Below, piece after piece: positions 28,135-37,170 of a stretch of 64,000 nucleotides of DNA. Under the pieces are notes generated by a model, which made no database searches, had not been told where the DNA came from, and worked only from the letters and a program-made list of their open reading frames with translations. A program made the translations under genes and the position numbers. Source of the DNA: Flavobacteria bacterium RIFCSPLOWO2_12_FULL_35_11 (GTDB taxonomy: Bacteria > Bacteroidota > Bacteroidia > Flavobacteriales > Flavobacteriaceae); the NCBI GenBank assembly GCA_001800975.1, contig MGWK01000093.1:1817-65816 (forward strand), given 5' to 3'. Every line of letters begins with the position of its first letter. Within the stretch, counting starts at the first letter, position 1.

Positions 28135-28815
28135 TTTAACCCGTTGGGTGCAATTATTTTAGATTAAAAATATGGATTAGATATTTGTCAAGATACTAAA
28201 ATTCAGTATCTTAAAGTCGAAAAACAACCAATATCTATGACAAATATAGTAAAAAATTATTTAAGAGTTTTAGAAGTTATAAGTTCCTCAAATTGTGAAT
28301 CAGAATTCAAGTCTAGTGTTGGAAGGAAAGAAAAAATGTCTTATTTAGAGATAGTTGTATTGAGTTTAACAGTTTAATTTATGTCAATTGACAGTGAAAA
28401 TTCACTTTTCAGGCAATTTAATAATAATCAAATTCCGAATCTAATAGAGCGAAATCAGTTTAATAAAAGAAGAAGGAAATTGTTTTTATTTTCTGAAAAA
28501 GTCAGAACAAAATTAGCTTCTTATTTTTTAGAATTTGAAGACTATTTTATTGTGGATAGTATGCCAATAGAAATTACAAACCACAATCGTATGTTTTTAG
28601 AAAATCAAGAAAAAGAATTGAAACCCTTTTTTTACAATTGTGTGACCAGTTCCTTATAAGAAAAAATTACGCTAAAACTTTTGAAGGTTTTAAAACCAGA
28701 ATTTTAGCAAAAATAACTGCTTTAACATTGGTTCAATATATCAATAAATTTATATTCGACAGGCCAATAAATAATATTAAAATTCAAATAATTTAATTAC
28801 ACCCAACGGGTTAAA
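28135..28815 (+). mobile_element. IS982-family relic with intact ends
   Basis: The ends are inverted repeats: TTTAACCCGTTGGGTG from 28135 and its complement ending at 28815, continuing as (C/T)AATTA. Only about 680 bp lie between them, while complete IS982 elements are about 1 kb. The inside holds three out-of-frame pieces of one transposase. Both ends remain, so it is an internally deleted, non-autonomous copy. Confidence 0.8.
28237..28796 (+). pseudogene. IS982 transposase, broken into three fragments
   Basis: Fragment 1 (28237-28377) reads MTNIVKNYLRVLEVISSS and stops. Fragment 2 (from 28381) carries QFNKRRRKLFLFSEKVRTKL and FEDYFIVDSMPIEI, the first catalytic Asp region. The middle of the enzyme is missing. 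The last piece, in another frame, reads LCDQFLIRKNYAKTFEGFKT and ends at 28796, the usual IS982 C-terminus. Stop, internal deletion and frameshift make it inactive. Confidence 0.85.
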
Positions 28816-28985
28816 AATTAAATGAAAAGCTCCTTTTTAAGGGGCTTTTGTTTTTAATATAGTTGACAGCTTTTAAGTTTTATAGATTAAATAAAGTCAT
28901 TAATTAAAGCCTGAAAAAGGCTCACTTAGATTTCAAAAGCTAAAATTTCCCAACCGCACGACAAACATTTAGTATATTTACATTG

Positions 28986-29300
28986 ATGAAAATACTTTGT
29001 TTTATACTATCATTCTATGTTTTGTTCCTTGCGTCAGCACCTTGCTGTTTGGGCGACAACTGCAATGACGAAATAAAAACAGCGCAGTCAGACAATCATT
29101 CACAAGACCATAAAGACAGCGACTGCAATGCTTGTTCCCCATTTTTTACTTGTGGAACTTGTTCGGGTTTTGTTTTTACAAGGGTTGTGGTCGACTTTAA
29201 AGAAATTCCTTTCATTAAAGCCAAATTTCTTGCTTTTTACAAATCTCAATTTGCAAATAACTTTTTTGCTAAAATCTGGCAACCGCCCAAAATAAGTTAA
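28986..29300 (+). CDS. Small secreted Cys/His-rich protein (DUF6660-like)
   Basis: 104 residues from the ATG at 28986 (a TTG one codon earlier is possible). A signal peptide (about 1-20, LFLASAPCC) precedes a stretch rich in Cys, Asp and His (CCLGDNC, DNHSQDHKDSDCNACSPF, CGTCSG). Nothing catalytic is visible. Its place 75 bp before a TonB-dependent receptor is the usual one for this small family, so I infer a periplasmic metal-binding helper, perhaps for copper or zinc; the metal is a guess. Confidence 0.65.
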   Translation: MKILCFILSFYVLFLASAPCCLGDNCNDEIKTAQSDNHSQDHKDSDCNACSPFFTCGTCSGFVFTRVVVDFKEIPFIKAKFLAFYKSQFANNFFAKIWQPPKIS

Positions 29301-29375
29301 TGATAAAATAAGTAGTTTCGCCACTTTCTGTTAGCGTTGCTAATTCTAATATTATTAGCTTAAATCATACTACAA

Positions 29376-31550
29376 ATGAAAAAATTCATCTTGCCTTTGT
29401 TGGCAATCATATATACCTCGTTGGCTTTTGGACAACATACCTTCAAAGCCATTATCAAAGACAGCGAAAGCAAAGAATTGCTTATCGGTGCAACAGCAAT
29501 TTTACAAGGCACAACCAATGGCGCCAGTGCAGACCAAAACGGTCTTATTGAACTCAAAAATATTCCTGACGGAAAACAAACCATCATTTTTAGTTATTTG
29601 GGATATCAAGAAAAAAAGTACACATTTCATTTTCCTTTGATTCAAATCGAACCATTTGAAATTCTGCTTTCTGCTGACGAAGGCGAAGAACTGGAAGAAG
29701 TGGTAATTTCTTCTACCCGTTCCAGCAGAACCATTGACAATATTCCGACAAGAATTGAAGCCATTTCGGGAGAAGAACTGGAAGAAAAAGGAAATATGAA
29801 ACCTGGCGATATTCGAATGATGCTGAACGAAAGCACAGGCATTCAAACCCAACAAACTTCAGCCACAAGCTACAATTCATCCATCAGAATACAAGGTCTG
29901 GACGGAAAATATACGCAAATATTAAAAGATGGCTACCCACTATATTCAGGATTTTCAGATGGATTGAGTTTGTTGCAAACAACGCCTCTCGACTTACAAC
30001 AAGTGGAAGTAATTAAAGGTGCCTCCTCCACACTTTACGGTGGTGGCGCTATTGCAGGATTGGTAAATCTTGTTTCAAAAACACCAAAAGAAGTAAGGGA
30101 ATTAAGTTTTATGCTTAACGGAACTTCCGCATTGGGTATGGATGTAAGCGGGTTTTACGCAAAAAAAAATAACAAAGTCGGCACAACCATATTCGCATCC
30201 TATAACACCGCAAAACCTTATGACCCTTCCGAAATTGGTTTTACCGCAATTCCTAAATATACGAGATATACTGTTAATCCGAAAATATTTGTGTATTTCA
30301 ATGACAAAACCACTTTGTCTGCTGGTGTAAATACCACTACTGAAGAGCGCATAGGCGGAGATATAAAATATATTGAAAACAATGGTGACGATACACATAG
30401 TTATTTTGAAAAGAATAAAACAAATCGTTATAGCGCCCAACTAGGACTTGACCATTCCATAAACGCCAACTCAAAACTGTCCTTTAAAAACAGCTTGAGT
30501 TATTATGACAGGGCCATTGAAATTCCAAATTTTAAATTTTCGGGGGTTCAATTAGCTTCATTCAGCGAAGCAACATTTAATTACAAAGTTGAAAATTCAG
30601 AATGGATTGCTGGTTTAAATCTATGGACCGATAAATTTAGCCAAGATAAATTTGACAGCTCAAAAGCAGTAGATTACCATTACACAACCTTTGGTGGATT
30701 TGTTCAAAATACCTGGAACGCAACGGAAAAATTCATCCTTGAAACCGGCTTGCGTGGCGACTATCAAAATGAATATGGCTTTTTTGCATTGCCCAGAATT
30801 TCCGGACTTTTAAAAGTGAATCCGAAATTGTCAATAAGGCTTGGCGGCGGCTTGGGCTACAAAACCCCAACAGTTTTTACTGAAGACGCAGAACGAATTC
30901 AGTTTAGAAATGTTTTGCCTATCGCTATTTCAGATACAGAAGCAGAAAAATCTATCGGCGGAAATTTTGACATCAATTACAGAACGTCACTTTCAGACAA
31001 TATGTCGTTCAGCATCAATACCTTACTTTTTTATACCCAAATAAAAAACCCGCTAATTCTTACCCAAAACACTGAAAATTTATATGAATTTCAGCAACAA
31101 AATGGCTCAATTGACACGCAAGGAATTGAAACAAATGTAAAACTGACTTATGGAGACTTAAAACTTTTTATCGGTTACACATTGGCTGATGTTAAAGAAC
31201 ATTATAATGAAACGTCAAATACTTTTCCATTGGTGGCAAAGCATCGGCTTAATAATGTTTTGATGTACGAGATTGAAGATTCCTTAAAAATGGGCTTGGA
31301 AGCCTATTATTTTAGTCCGCAAAAACTAAATGACGGCGCAAAAGGCAAAGAATATTGGCTATTCGGATTTATGGTTGAAAAAATTTGGGATTCATTTTCC
31401 ATTTTTATCAATTTTGAAAATTTTGGGGATACCCGCCAAACAAAATTCGACACCATATATACCGGCACAATTACCAACCCAACATTTAGGGACATTTACG
31501 CACCAGTTGACGGATTTGTAATAAACGGCGGACTGAAATTAAAACTCTAA
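29376..31550 (+). CDS. TonB-dependent outer-membrane receptor
   Basis: 724 residues. Signal peptide (1-19, LAFGQ), carboxypeptidase-regulatory-like domain (about 22-100), plug domain (about 120-235, IRIQGLDGKYTQILKDGYPL, VEVIKGASSTLYGGGAIAGLV) and a barrel ending in VINGGLKLKL. It is a classic FepA/BtuB-type receptor and not SusC-like: shorter, with no SusC signature. It follows the Cys/His-rich small secreted gene, suggesting uptake of a metal or metal chelate. A strong bidirectional terminator follows. Confidence 0.92.
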   Translation: MKKFILPLLAIIYTSLAFGQHTFKAIIKDSESKELLIGATAILQGTTNGASADQNGLIELKNIPDGKQTIIFSYLGYQEKKYTFHFPLIQIEPFEILLSADEGEELEEVVISSTRSSRTIDNIPTRIEAISGEELEEKGNMKPGDIRMMLNESTGIQTQQTSATSYNSSIRIQGLDGKYTQILKDGYPLYSGFSDGLSLLQTTPLDLQQVEVIKGASSTLYGGGAIAGLVNLVSKTPKEVRELSFMLNGTSALGMDVSGFYAKKNNKVGTTIFASYNTAKPYDPSEIGFTAIPKYTRYTVNPKIFVYFNDKTTLSAGVNTTTEERIGGDIKYIENNGDDTHSYFEKNKTNRYSAQLGLDHSINANSKLSFKNSLSYYDRAIEIPNFKFSGVQLASFSEATFNYKVENSEWIAGLNLWTDKFSQDKFDSSKAVDYHYTTFGGFVQNTWNATEKFILETGLRGDYQNEYGFFALPRISGLLKVNPKLSIRLGGGLGYKTPTVFTEDAERIQFRNVLPIAISDTEAEKSIGGNFDINYRTSLSDNMSFSINTLLFYTQIKNPLILTQNTENLYEFQQQNGSIDTQGIETNVKLTYGDLKLFIGYTLADVKEHYNETSNTFPLVAKHRLNNVLMYEIEDSLKMGLEAYYFSPQKLNDGAKGKEYWLFGFMVEKIWDSFSIFINFENFGDTRQTKFDTIYTGTITNPTFRDIYAPVDGFVINGGLKLKL

Positions 31551-31592
31551 ATTTTTCGATATTAAAGAAATGCTCTTTTCTCAACAATTATC

Positions 31593-31628
31593 AAAAAAAA
31601 ACCTACTGAAAATCAGTAGGTTTTTTTA
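31593..31628. terminator. Bidirectional intrinsic terminator
   Basis: Stem ACCTACTGA / TCAGTAGGT with a three-base loop, A-run before and T-run after. It serves the converging TonB receptor and htpX-like genes. Confidence 0.9.
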
Positions 31629-31660
31629 TGGAGATTGGTAAAGCAAACCAAAAAATGAAT

Positions 31661-32611
31661 CTAAAATTGCTCTAAAAAAAGAATGCGTTTTTCAATAGGC
31701 GGATGTGTTGAAAATAAGCCCTTTAAACCTCCAAATAAACTTGCTGAAGTGTCTTGCGGGGTGTTTTCAATAAACATTTGCTGCACTTCTTCACTCTTCA
31801 CTTGTTTCACATGGTGATTAACTGCAATTTTTTTCAAAGCAGAAGCCAGTGCCCAAGGTTTTCTTGTCATTTCAACAGCACCACTGTCGGCCATATATTC
31901 TCTTTTTCTGCTTAAAGAAAACTTAAACAACATCGAAATAAGGTAAGCTATCAAAGAAACCGCTAAAATTACAATCATTAATTTCCCGGAATCTTTATCG
32001 TCTCTTCGGCTGCCCATTCCGCCATATAAAAAATTGCGGAAAGCTATTTGTACCACAAAAGAAAAAATGCCAACAAAAACAATGGTAACCACCAATAGCC
32101 GCACATCTTTATTGCGAATGTGCATCAATTCGTGCGCAATTACGCCTTCCAGCTCGTGGTCGTCAAGGGTATCAATAATGCCTCGAGTTAATGTCACTGT
32201 ATAGTTTTTTTCTTGCAGTCCGCTTGCAAAAGCGTTTAAAGCCTCACTTTCTATAATGTTTACCGCAGGCATTTTCATTCCCACGCTCATGCAAAGATTT
32301 TCCACCAAATTGTAAACCCGCATATTTTCTTTGCGCTCCAACGGTTTTGCGCCGGTTGCCATGGCAATCATTTTTCCGTGGGCAAAATAAGCGATGAGAA
32401 ACCACACCAAAACAATGGTGGACACAACAGGAACCGCATTTAAAAACAACTCGGTCGCCAGTTCGGGGCTCGGATTTCCGTATTCATCATAAGTGGTAAA
32501 ATAAACCACGGCAAATACGGAAGCCAAAACCAATAATGGAAATGCAATTAAAAGAAGAACCGATTTCCTGTTGTTTCTTCTTATTTGAGTTTGAATTCCA
32601 ACAAATGCCAC
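31661..32611 (-). CDS. M48 zinc metalloprotease, HtpX-like
   Basis: 316 residues. Two N-terminal membrane segments (about 17-40 and 60-78), the zinc motif HELMH at 160-164, further membrane segments near 178-230, and the third-ligand region REYMADSGAVEMTR. HtpX-type enzymes take part in quality control of membrane proteins. It lies 3 bp after lemA, a pairing conserved in many bacteria. Confidence 0.9.
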   Translation of the reverse strand: MAFVGIQTQIRRNNRKSVLLLIAFPLLVLASVFAVVYFTTYDEYGNPSPELATELFLNAVPVVSTIVLVWFLIAYFAHGKMIAMATGAKPLERKENMRVYNLVENLCMSVGMKMPAVNIIESEALNAFASGLQEKNYTVTLTRGIIDTLDDHELEGVIAHELMHIRNKDVRLLVVTIVFVGIFSFVVQIAFRNFLYGGMGSRRDDKDSGKLMIVILAVSLIAYLISMLFKFSLSRKREYMADSGAVEMTRKPWALASALKKIAVNHHVKQVKSEEVQQMFIENTPQDTSASLFGGLKGLFSTHPPIEKRILFLEQF

Positions 32612-32614
32612 TGC

Positions 32615-33175
32615 TTAAAATTTAACTTCAGGAGCCACGTCCATTTTTTCTCTTCCCGCAACGCCCAAGTCGAACATTGGTTCGGTTTTAAAGCCAAACA
32701 TCCCGGCAAAAATGTTATTTGGAAATTTTTGAACGGCTATGTTAAGTTCTTTGGTTGCAGCGTTGAAATAACGTCGTACGGCAGCCAATTTGTTTTCAAT
32801 GTCAGAAATTTCATTTTGCAACTGGATAAAATTCTGGCTTGCTTTTAAATCCGGATAAGCTTCAACCTGAATGCTCAAACCTTTCAATGCAGCGCCCAAT
32901 TCTTGTTCGGCGGCAATTTTTTCATTGATTCCTGTTGCTGAAATTGCTTTTTGTCGCGCATTGGTTATCGCTTCCAAAGTACCTCTTTCGTGTTCCATAT
33001 AACCTTTAACCGCACCCAAAAGTTGTGGAATTAAGTCGTGACGTTGTTTTAATTGCACATCAATATCGGCAAAAGCATTTTCACGGTTGTTTCTAAAACT
33101 CACCAATCCGTTGTAAATTGCCATCAACCAAAAAGCCAATACAACAACAATTCCTAAAACAATAAATATTCCCAT
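32615..33175 (-). CDS. lemA: LemA family protein
   Basis: 186 residues. One N-terminal membrane segment (3-22) and a long helical domain with the LemA marks NGLVSFRNNRENAFADIDVQLKQ (read in parts) and RHDLIPQLLGAVKGYMEHE, ending with FNAATKELNIAVQKFPNN. Function is not firmly known; it is usually cotranscribed with an M48 protease, as here. Confidence 0.92.
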   Translation of the reverse strand: MGIFIVLGIVVVLAFWLMAIYNGLVSFRNNRENAFADIDVQLKQRHDLIPQLLGAVKGYMEHERGTLEAITNARQKAISATGINEKIAAEQELGAALKGLSIQVEAYPDLKASQNFIQLQNEISDIENKLAAVRRYFNAATKELNIAVQKFPNNIFAGMFGFKTEPMFDLGVAGREKMDVAPEVKF

Positions 33176-33360
33176 AATTTTGATTTTTTTAATTAGTTAA
33201 TAATTAACAAATATAAGAATTAAACCTTGTTTGAAAAAACGCTAGGAGGATAGATACCAAAATATTGATTATCAATAAATTACAAAATAAAAAACAAAAA
33301 GTTTACCAAGCTAAATGATTATTGCTGAATTAGTTAACTTTAGAAAGTTACCCATCGAAA

Positions 33361-33500
33361 AAAAATGCGACAAACTTGGACCTGTCCGCCTTTTCGGTGG
33401 GCGTTCCCTGTCGGGCCGCGCTTTCCGTTCTATCTTTTTTTCCGTTTTACTTCAAAAAAGTATGAATTTACCTTGAGCGTAGTCGAAGGGCTTCAATCGC
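33361..33500. repeat. Repeat-like GC-richer intergenic segment
   Basis: This stretch (ACCTGTCCGCC...TCGGGCCGCGC...TTGAGCGTAGTCGAAGGG) is GC-richer than its surroundings and has the look of intergenic repeats spread through Bacteroidota genomes. No open frame. Copy number elsewhere cannot be seen in the window. Confidence 0.35.
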
Positions 33501-33576
33501 TAACGCGGTTTGAATTAGTAATTAAAATTTGACAATTTCTTGCTGACCGGAGCGCAAGTTTGGGCTTTTATTAATG

Positions 33577-33604
33577 CAGACACGAGCTGGAAGCTCGCCT
33601 AGCA
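33577..33604. repeat. REP-like palindrome 1
   Basis: CACGAGCTGGAAGCTCGCCT followed by AGCA: a short GAGC/GCTC hairpin and conserved tail. It matches the copy at 33738-33764 with one mismatch over 22 bases. Confidence 0.6.
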
Positions 33605-33690
33605 TTCGTAATTGGCGCAATCTACAAACTCTTGCTAGTTTTTGGCTTATTCAATCCTTCTATGTAAAGATCACAGTATTTCCCTTCGAT

Positions 33691-33712
33691 AGCGCGAGTG
33701 TCACGCTCGTGC
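33691..33712. repeat. REP-like palindrome 2 (inverted)
   Basis: AGCGCGAGTGTCACGCTCGT then GC; read on the other strand it begins GCACGAGC and ends CTCGCGCT, an inverted relative of copies 1 and 3. Confidence 0.55.
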
Positions 33713-33737
33713 TTTTGTTGATGCTAAATTACTTTAT

Positions 33738-33764
33738 GCACGAGCTGGAAACTCGCCTAGCAGG
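33738..33764. repeat. REP-like palindrome 3
   Basis: GCACGAGCTGGAAACTCGCC then TAGCAGG. With the inverted copy 26 bp upstream it forms a REPIN-like pair. Such elements are usually moved by RAYT (Y1) transposases, none of which is in this window. Confidence 0.6.
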
Positions 33765-33792
33765 AGACTTTATAAAATTTTAAGAAACTTTA

Positions 33793-34281
33793 CTAATCCT
33801 CATCGTGGTCTTCTTCTGTTTGGATCAGAATTAGATTGGAATCATTTCTTATTTCTGTATGTCTTATTTCGCCTCCGGTGGTTCCAACATTTTTGGCCAA
33901 TACTCCTGCTGCCAATGAAATCAAGATCACCAAGATAAATCCGAATTTCGACAATTTCGATTTTTTGATTTCCAAAAACATGGTTACCAATGAAACTGCG
34001 CCCAAAATTAAAATTACGGTAAAAAATAATTCAGCAGATTCTTCGTGCTGATTGATCAATGTTTCGCTTATCCCGGGAATTCTTTCCACAATTTCTTCAG
34101 CGCCTTCCCCTGAATAAAAGGCTGCAATTGAAGCCAATGCACTAAAAACAAAAATGCCTAAAGCGATAACTTTTACTTCCGATTTTTTCAATATAATACC
34201 AGTTATCAATACCAATAAACCAATTAAAATACCAACAATAGGCAAATGGTTGACCACTAAATGAAAATGCGCTTCGTTCAT
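33793..34281 (-). CDS. DUF2231-like four-helix membrane protein
   Basis: 162 residues with four predicted membrane segments and the opening HFHLVVNHLPIVGILIG that marks DUF2231-type proteins; the paired His residues in HFHLVVNH may bind metal or haem. A cluster of acidic residues ends the protein (TEEDHDED). Separate gene, same strand as the ferritin-VIT1 gene upstream. Function unknown. Confidence 0.7.
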   Translation of the reverse strand: MNEAHFHLVVNHLPIVGILIGLLVLITGIILKKSEVKVIALGIFVFSALASIAAFYSGEGAEEIVERIPGISETLINQHEESAELFFTVILILGAVSLVTMFLEIKKSKLSKFGFILVILISLAAGVLAKNVGTTGGEIRHTEIRNDSNLILIQTEEDHDED

Positions 34282-34352
34282 AATATGCTGTTTTTAAATT
34301 TGTTATGTGTTAAATGTTATAAGTTATGCGTTATGTGTGTTATTTTTTTACT

Positions 34353-34391
34353 TTTAATATTTAATATTTAATATTTAACTTTTAATATTTT
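34353..34391. repeat. Short AT tandem repeat
   Basis: Tandem copies of a 9-bp TTTAATATT-like unit (about four), between the DUF2231-like and ferritin-VIT1 genes. No function is evident. Confidence 0.6.
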
Positions 34392-34403
34392 TATTAGGAT
34401 CTT

Positions 34404-35498
34404 TTACCCCGCTATCGATACGCCAATTAAATGACCAATTCCAAAAGTTATTGCCGCTGCCGCCAAACCGAACAACACTTGTCGGAGTCCCGATTTTACA
34501 AATGATTTTCCCGTAATCAACGTAATGGCCGCACCAATCCCAAACAAACCGATGGTGCTTGCAATGGCACTAAACACAATGGCGTTGAATCCTTTCGCAA
34601 AAAAGAAAGGAAATACAGGAATGATGGCCCCAATTAAAAAAAGGAAAAAAGACGCAAAAGCTGCTTCCCAAGCCGAACCGCCCAATTCATCGGTGTTAAT
34701 TCCCAATTCTTCCGTAACAAGTACTTGTTTTGCCTTTTCTGGATTGTCCCAAATTTGCGTTACGGCATTTGTGGCTTCTTGTTCAGAAAAACCTTTGGCA
34801 CGATATAAAAGAATCAGCTCTTGTTTTTCCTCTTCTGGATTGTTTTCTATTTCCTCAAATTCAAGTTCAATTTGGCGTTCATAAAGCTCTTGAGAACTTC
34901 GTACGGAAATCCATTCGCCTAAAGCCATAGAAATAGCGCCTGCGAGCAATCCTGCAAGTCCGGCAATCAAAACGCCGTTGCCTTCCATAGTAACTCCGGC
35001 AACGCCCATCACCAAACTCATGTTGGATACCAAACCGTCATTTGCCCCTAAAACTGCGGCTCTTAAGGCGTTACCGCCAACAGTTCTGTGTCTTCCCTCA
35101 ATTTTTCCTATACCGCCCCCGGTGAAGGATTCCATTGATTTAAGAATGTTAAAATGCCTAGCCTCACTTCCCACTATGGGTTCGTTATTTTTTTGCTTTT
35201 TATTCAAAGCTGCCAAGGACATGCTTTTTTCGGTATTGGTAAGGGTGCTTAAAATAATGTTGGCGCCAAACCGTTTTCCCAAATTGGCAATGATTCTTGC
35301 CCTGAGTGATGGGCCAGCCAGCTTATAATTAGGATTATAGGCGGCTATTTTGGCATAAAATTTTTCTACGTGCCTGTTTTCAATGGCGACCATTTCCCCG
35401 TAAAAAATTTTCAACTCTTCATCTTCTGAAAGTTTCACCATTTGATGGTAAAGAAATGCGGTATCTATTTCGGTTTGTATTGCTTTTTCGAGGTTCAT
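34404..35498 (-). CDS. Ferritin-like/VIT1 fusion, iron or manganese transporter
   Basis: 364 residues from the ATG at 35498; 17 codons upstream are also open but the conserved protein begins MNLEKAIQTE. Residues 1-130 form a ferritin-like (rubrerythrin) domain with paired Glu/His motifs (EIDTAFLYHQM, EMVAIENRHVEKF). Residues 145-364 are a VIT1/CCC1 domain: AAVLGANDGLVSNMSLVMGV, the metal-binding Glu-rich cytosolic helices (YERQIELEFEEIENNPEEE) and five membrane segments. The arrangement is like membrane-bound ferritin MbfA, which exports iron. Inner membrane; probably protects against iron and peroxide stress. Confidence 0.9.
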   Translation of the reverse strand: MNLEKAIQTEIDTAFLYHQMVKLSEDEELKIFYGEMVAIENRHVEKFYAKIAAYNPNYKLAGPSLRARIIANLGKRFGANIILSTLTNTEKSMSLAALNKKQKNNEPIVGSEARHFNILKSMESFTGGGIGKIEGRHRTVGGNALRAAVLGANDGLVSNMSLVMGVAGVTMEGNGVLIAGLAGLLAGAISMALGEWISVRSSQELYERQIELEFEEIENNPEEEKQELILLYRAKGFSEQEATNAVTQIWDNPEKAKQVLVTEELGINTDELGGSAWEAAFASFFLFLIGAIIPVFPFFFAKGFNAIVFSAIASTIGLFGIGAAITLITGKSFVKSGLRQVLFGLAAAAITFGIGHLIGVSIAG

Positions 35499-35697
35499 TG
35501 CTAATGTTGTAATTAAATTAAATGTATCAAAAGTACCAATAAATCTCACACAATATTCTCAATAAATAGCAATATAATTGGCAAATGATGGATACTATAT
35601 TGGATAATTTGTCCTAGCATTTTTTTGATTTATTAAAACAATAAGCAAATGTAGCATCCATAAATAAAGGGTCTCTAAACCTTTGCTTAAGATTTGC

Positions 35698-37086
35698 TTA
35701 AAATGTAACGGTGGCCGTGGTGCCAATACCAAACTCACTCTCCACAACAAGTTTCGCATTAATGGCATCCGCAGCTTTTTTGGCAATGCAAAGTCCGAGT
35801 CCGTTCCCAAAAATTTCTTTGTGATTTAAGGCATCTGATCTAAAAAAAGGATGGAACAACTTTTCAATATCTTCCTTCTTAATACCAAGACCTTCATCCT
35901 TAATTTCACAAATGATCCCCGTTTCAGCATCTGTAACCGTAAATTTCAGACTTGAATTTTTGGTTGAATATTTTATGGCATTGTTTATTATATTGTCCAA
36001 AATAATATTGGCATAATACTGTGGCACTGGCGCTTCCTTCGTAATTTCCATATCCAAATCTAACACCAATCCCTTGTTCGAAATTTCATCCTTATGTCTT
36101 GATAAAATTTCATCAATAAGAATTGGCAAGGATACCTTTAAAGCTTTGTTTGAAACGACATTATTTGTATTTAATTTTGAATCCAATCTTGCCAGCAACA
36201 ACAATTGTTCGATAATTGCTGTCATTCGGTCAATTTCTGAAAGGCTGTGCCTTATTTTTTCCTTATATTCATATTGTTCACGAGGTTTCCTGATTAAAAC
36301 CTCTAAAGTTCCTTTGAGGGAAGCCAATGGCGTTCGAAGTTCGTGCGATGCATCGGAAGTAAATTGACGTTCTTTTTCTATGGCATTTTCTATGCGTTGC
36401 AACAGTTCATTTATGCTCGATGACAAATGGAATAATTCATCTTTATGATCGGGTAAATTTACCCTTTCATTCAAGTTATTTTTTGTGATTCTGTTGGTGG
36501 TTTCAATAATATTTCTAATTGGAATAATGCTTCTTCCCGCCAAATATCTTGAAATAAAATAAAGACCCGCCAATAGAAGCAGGTAAGAAATTACAAGTAC
36601 ATGCCTTAATTTCAACAACACCATATTTGATGATTCCAAAGACATCGCGGCAACTACATATCCCTTAATTTTGCCATTTTGTTCGATAGGAATTTGAATT
36701 TGGCGAATGGCCTGTTTGTTCAAATTTTCATTAAAATATCCACCAAACTGTTCTTGTTTCCTAAACGGAAGTTCATCTTCGTTAAGGTTGGGCGATTTAT
36801 CCATAAGATTTCCGTTTTTATCGAAAATCTGAATAAAAACAGGATTTACCTGAATTTCCCTATGCTCTATTTCAGCCCATTCAGCCTTATTGATAAACTG
36901 AATGCTGTCGCCAAGCATTTTAATTTCATCGGTATGTTTTTCAGCTTCATAAGTCAGGTCGCTGTCCAAATTTTGGTAAACCGTTTCCTGAACCACAAAA
37001 AAGACAATCCCAAAAACAACTGCCACAATAATGGCGGTAGCAATCATATAGTGCAATGCAATCCTATTTCTAAAGCTTAGAATCAT
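35698..37086 (-). CDS. Sensor histidine kinase (OmpR-partner type)
   Basis: 462 residues. TM1 (about 12-33), a periplasmic sensor region of about 120 residues, TM2 (about 163-182), HAMP (185-235), HisKA with phospho-acceptor H248 (DASHELRTPLASLKG), and a HATPase domain with N-box NIINNAIKYS, GLGIKKEDIEKLF and GNGLGLCIAKK. It follows the response regulator by 84 bp, and the pair is monocistronic. The two are of the CusS/heavy-metal-like architecture, but no metal-binding pattern is seen in the sensor region, so the signal is unknown. Confidence 0.93.
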   Translation of the reverse strand: MILSFRNRIALHYMIATAIIVAVVFGIVFFVVQETVYQNLDSDLTYEAEKHTDEIKMLGDSIQFINKAEWAEIEHREIQVNPVFIQIFDKNGNLMDKSPNLNEDELPFRKQEQFGGYFNENLNKQAIRQIQIPIEQNGKIKGYVVAAMSLESSNMVLLKLRHVLVISYLLLLAGLYFISRYLAGRSIIPIRNIIETTNRITKNNLNERVNLPDHKDELFHLSSSINELLQRIENAIEKERQFTSDASHELRTPLASLKGTLEVLIRKPREQYEYKEKIRHSLSEIDRMTAIIEQLLLLARLDSKLNTNNVVSNKALKVSLPILIDEILSRHKDEISNKGLVLDLDMEITKEAPVPQYYANIILDNIINNAIKYSTKNSSLKFTVTDAETGIICEIKDEGLGIKKEDIEKLFHPFFRSDALNHKEIFGNGLGLCIAKKAADAINAKLVVESEFGIGTTATVTF

Positions 37087-37170
37087 TTATTTGAAATTTT
37101 GTTTTTAAATAGAAAAGCGCAAATTTCGTTTAATCATTTCTGTTGGTTACAAAAATTTATGGGGATTCTT

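Noticed and set aside
33574-33783. 70-codon plus-strand frame
   Set aside because: It runs through the REP-like palindromes and has no signal, domain or promoter.
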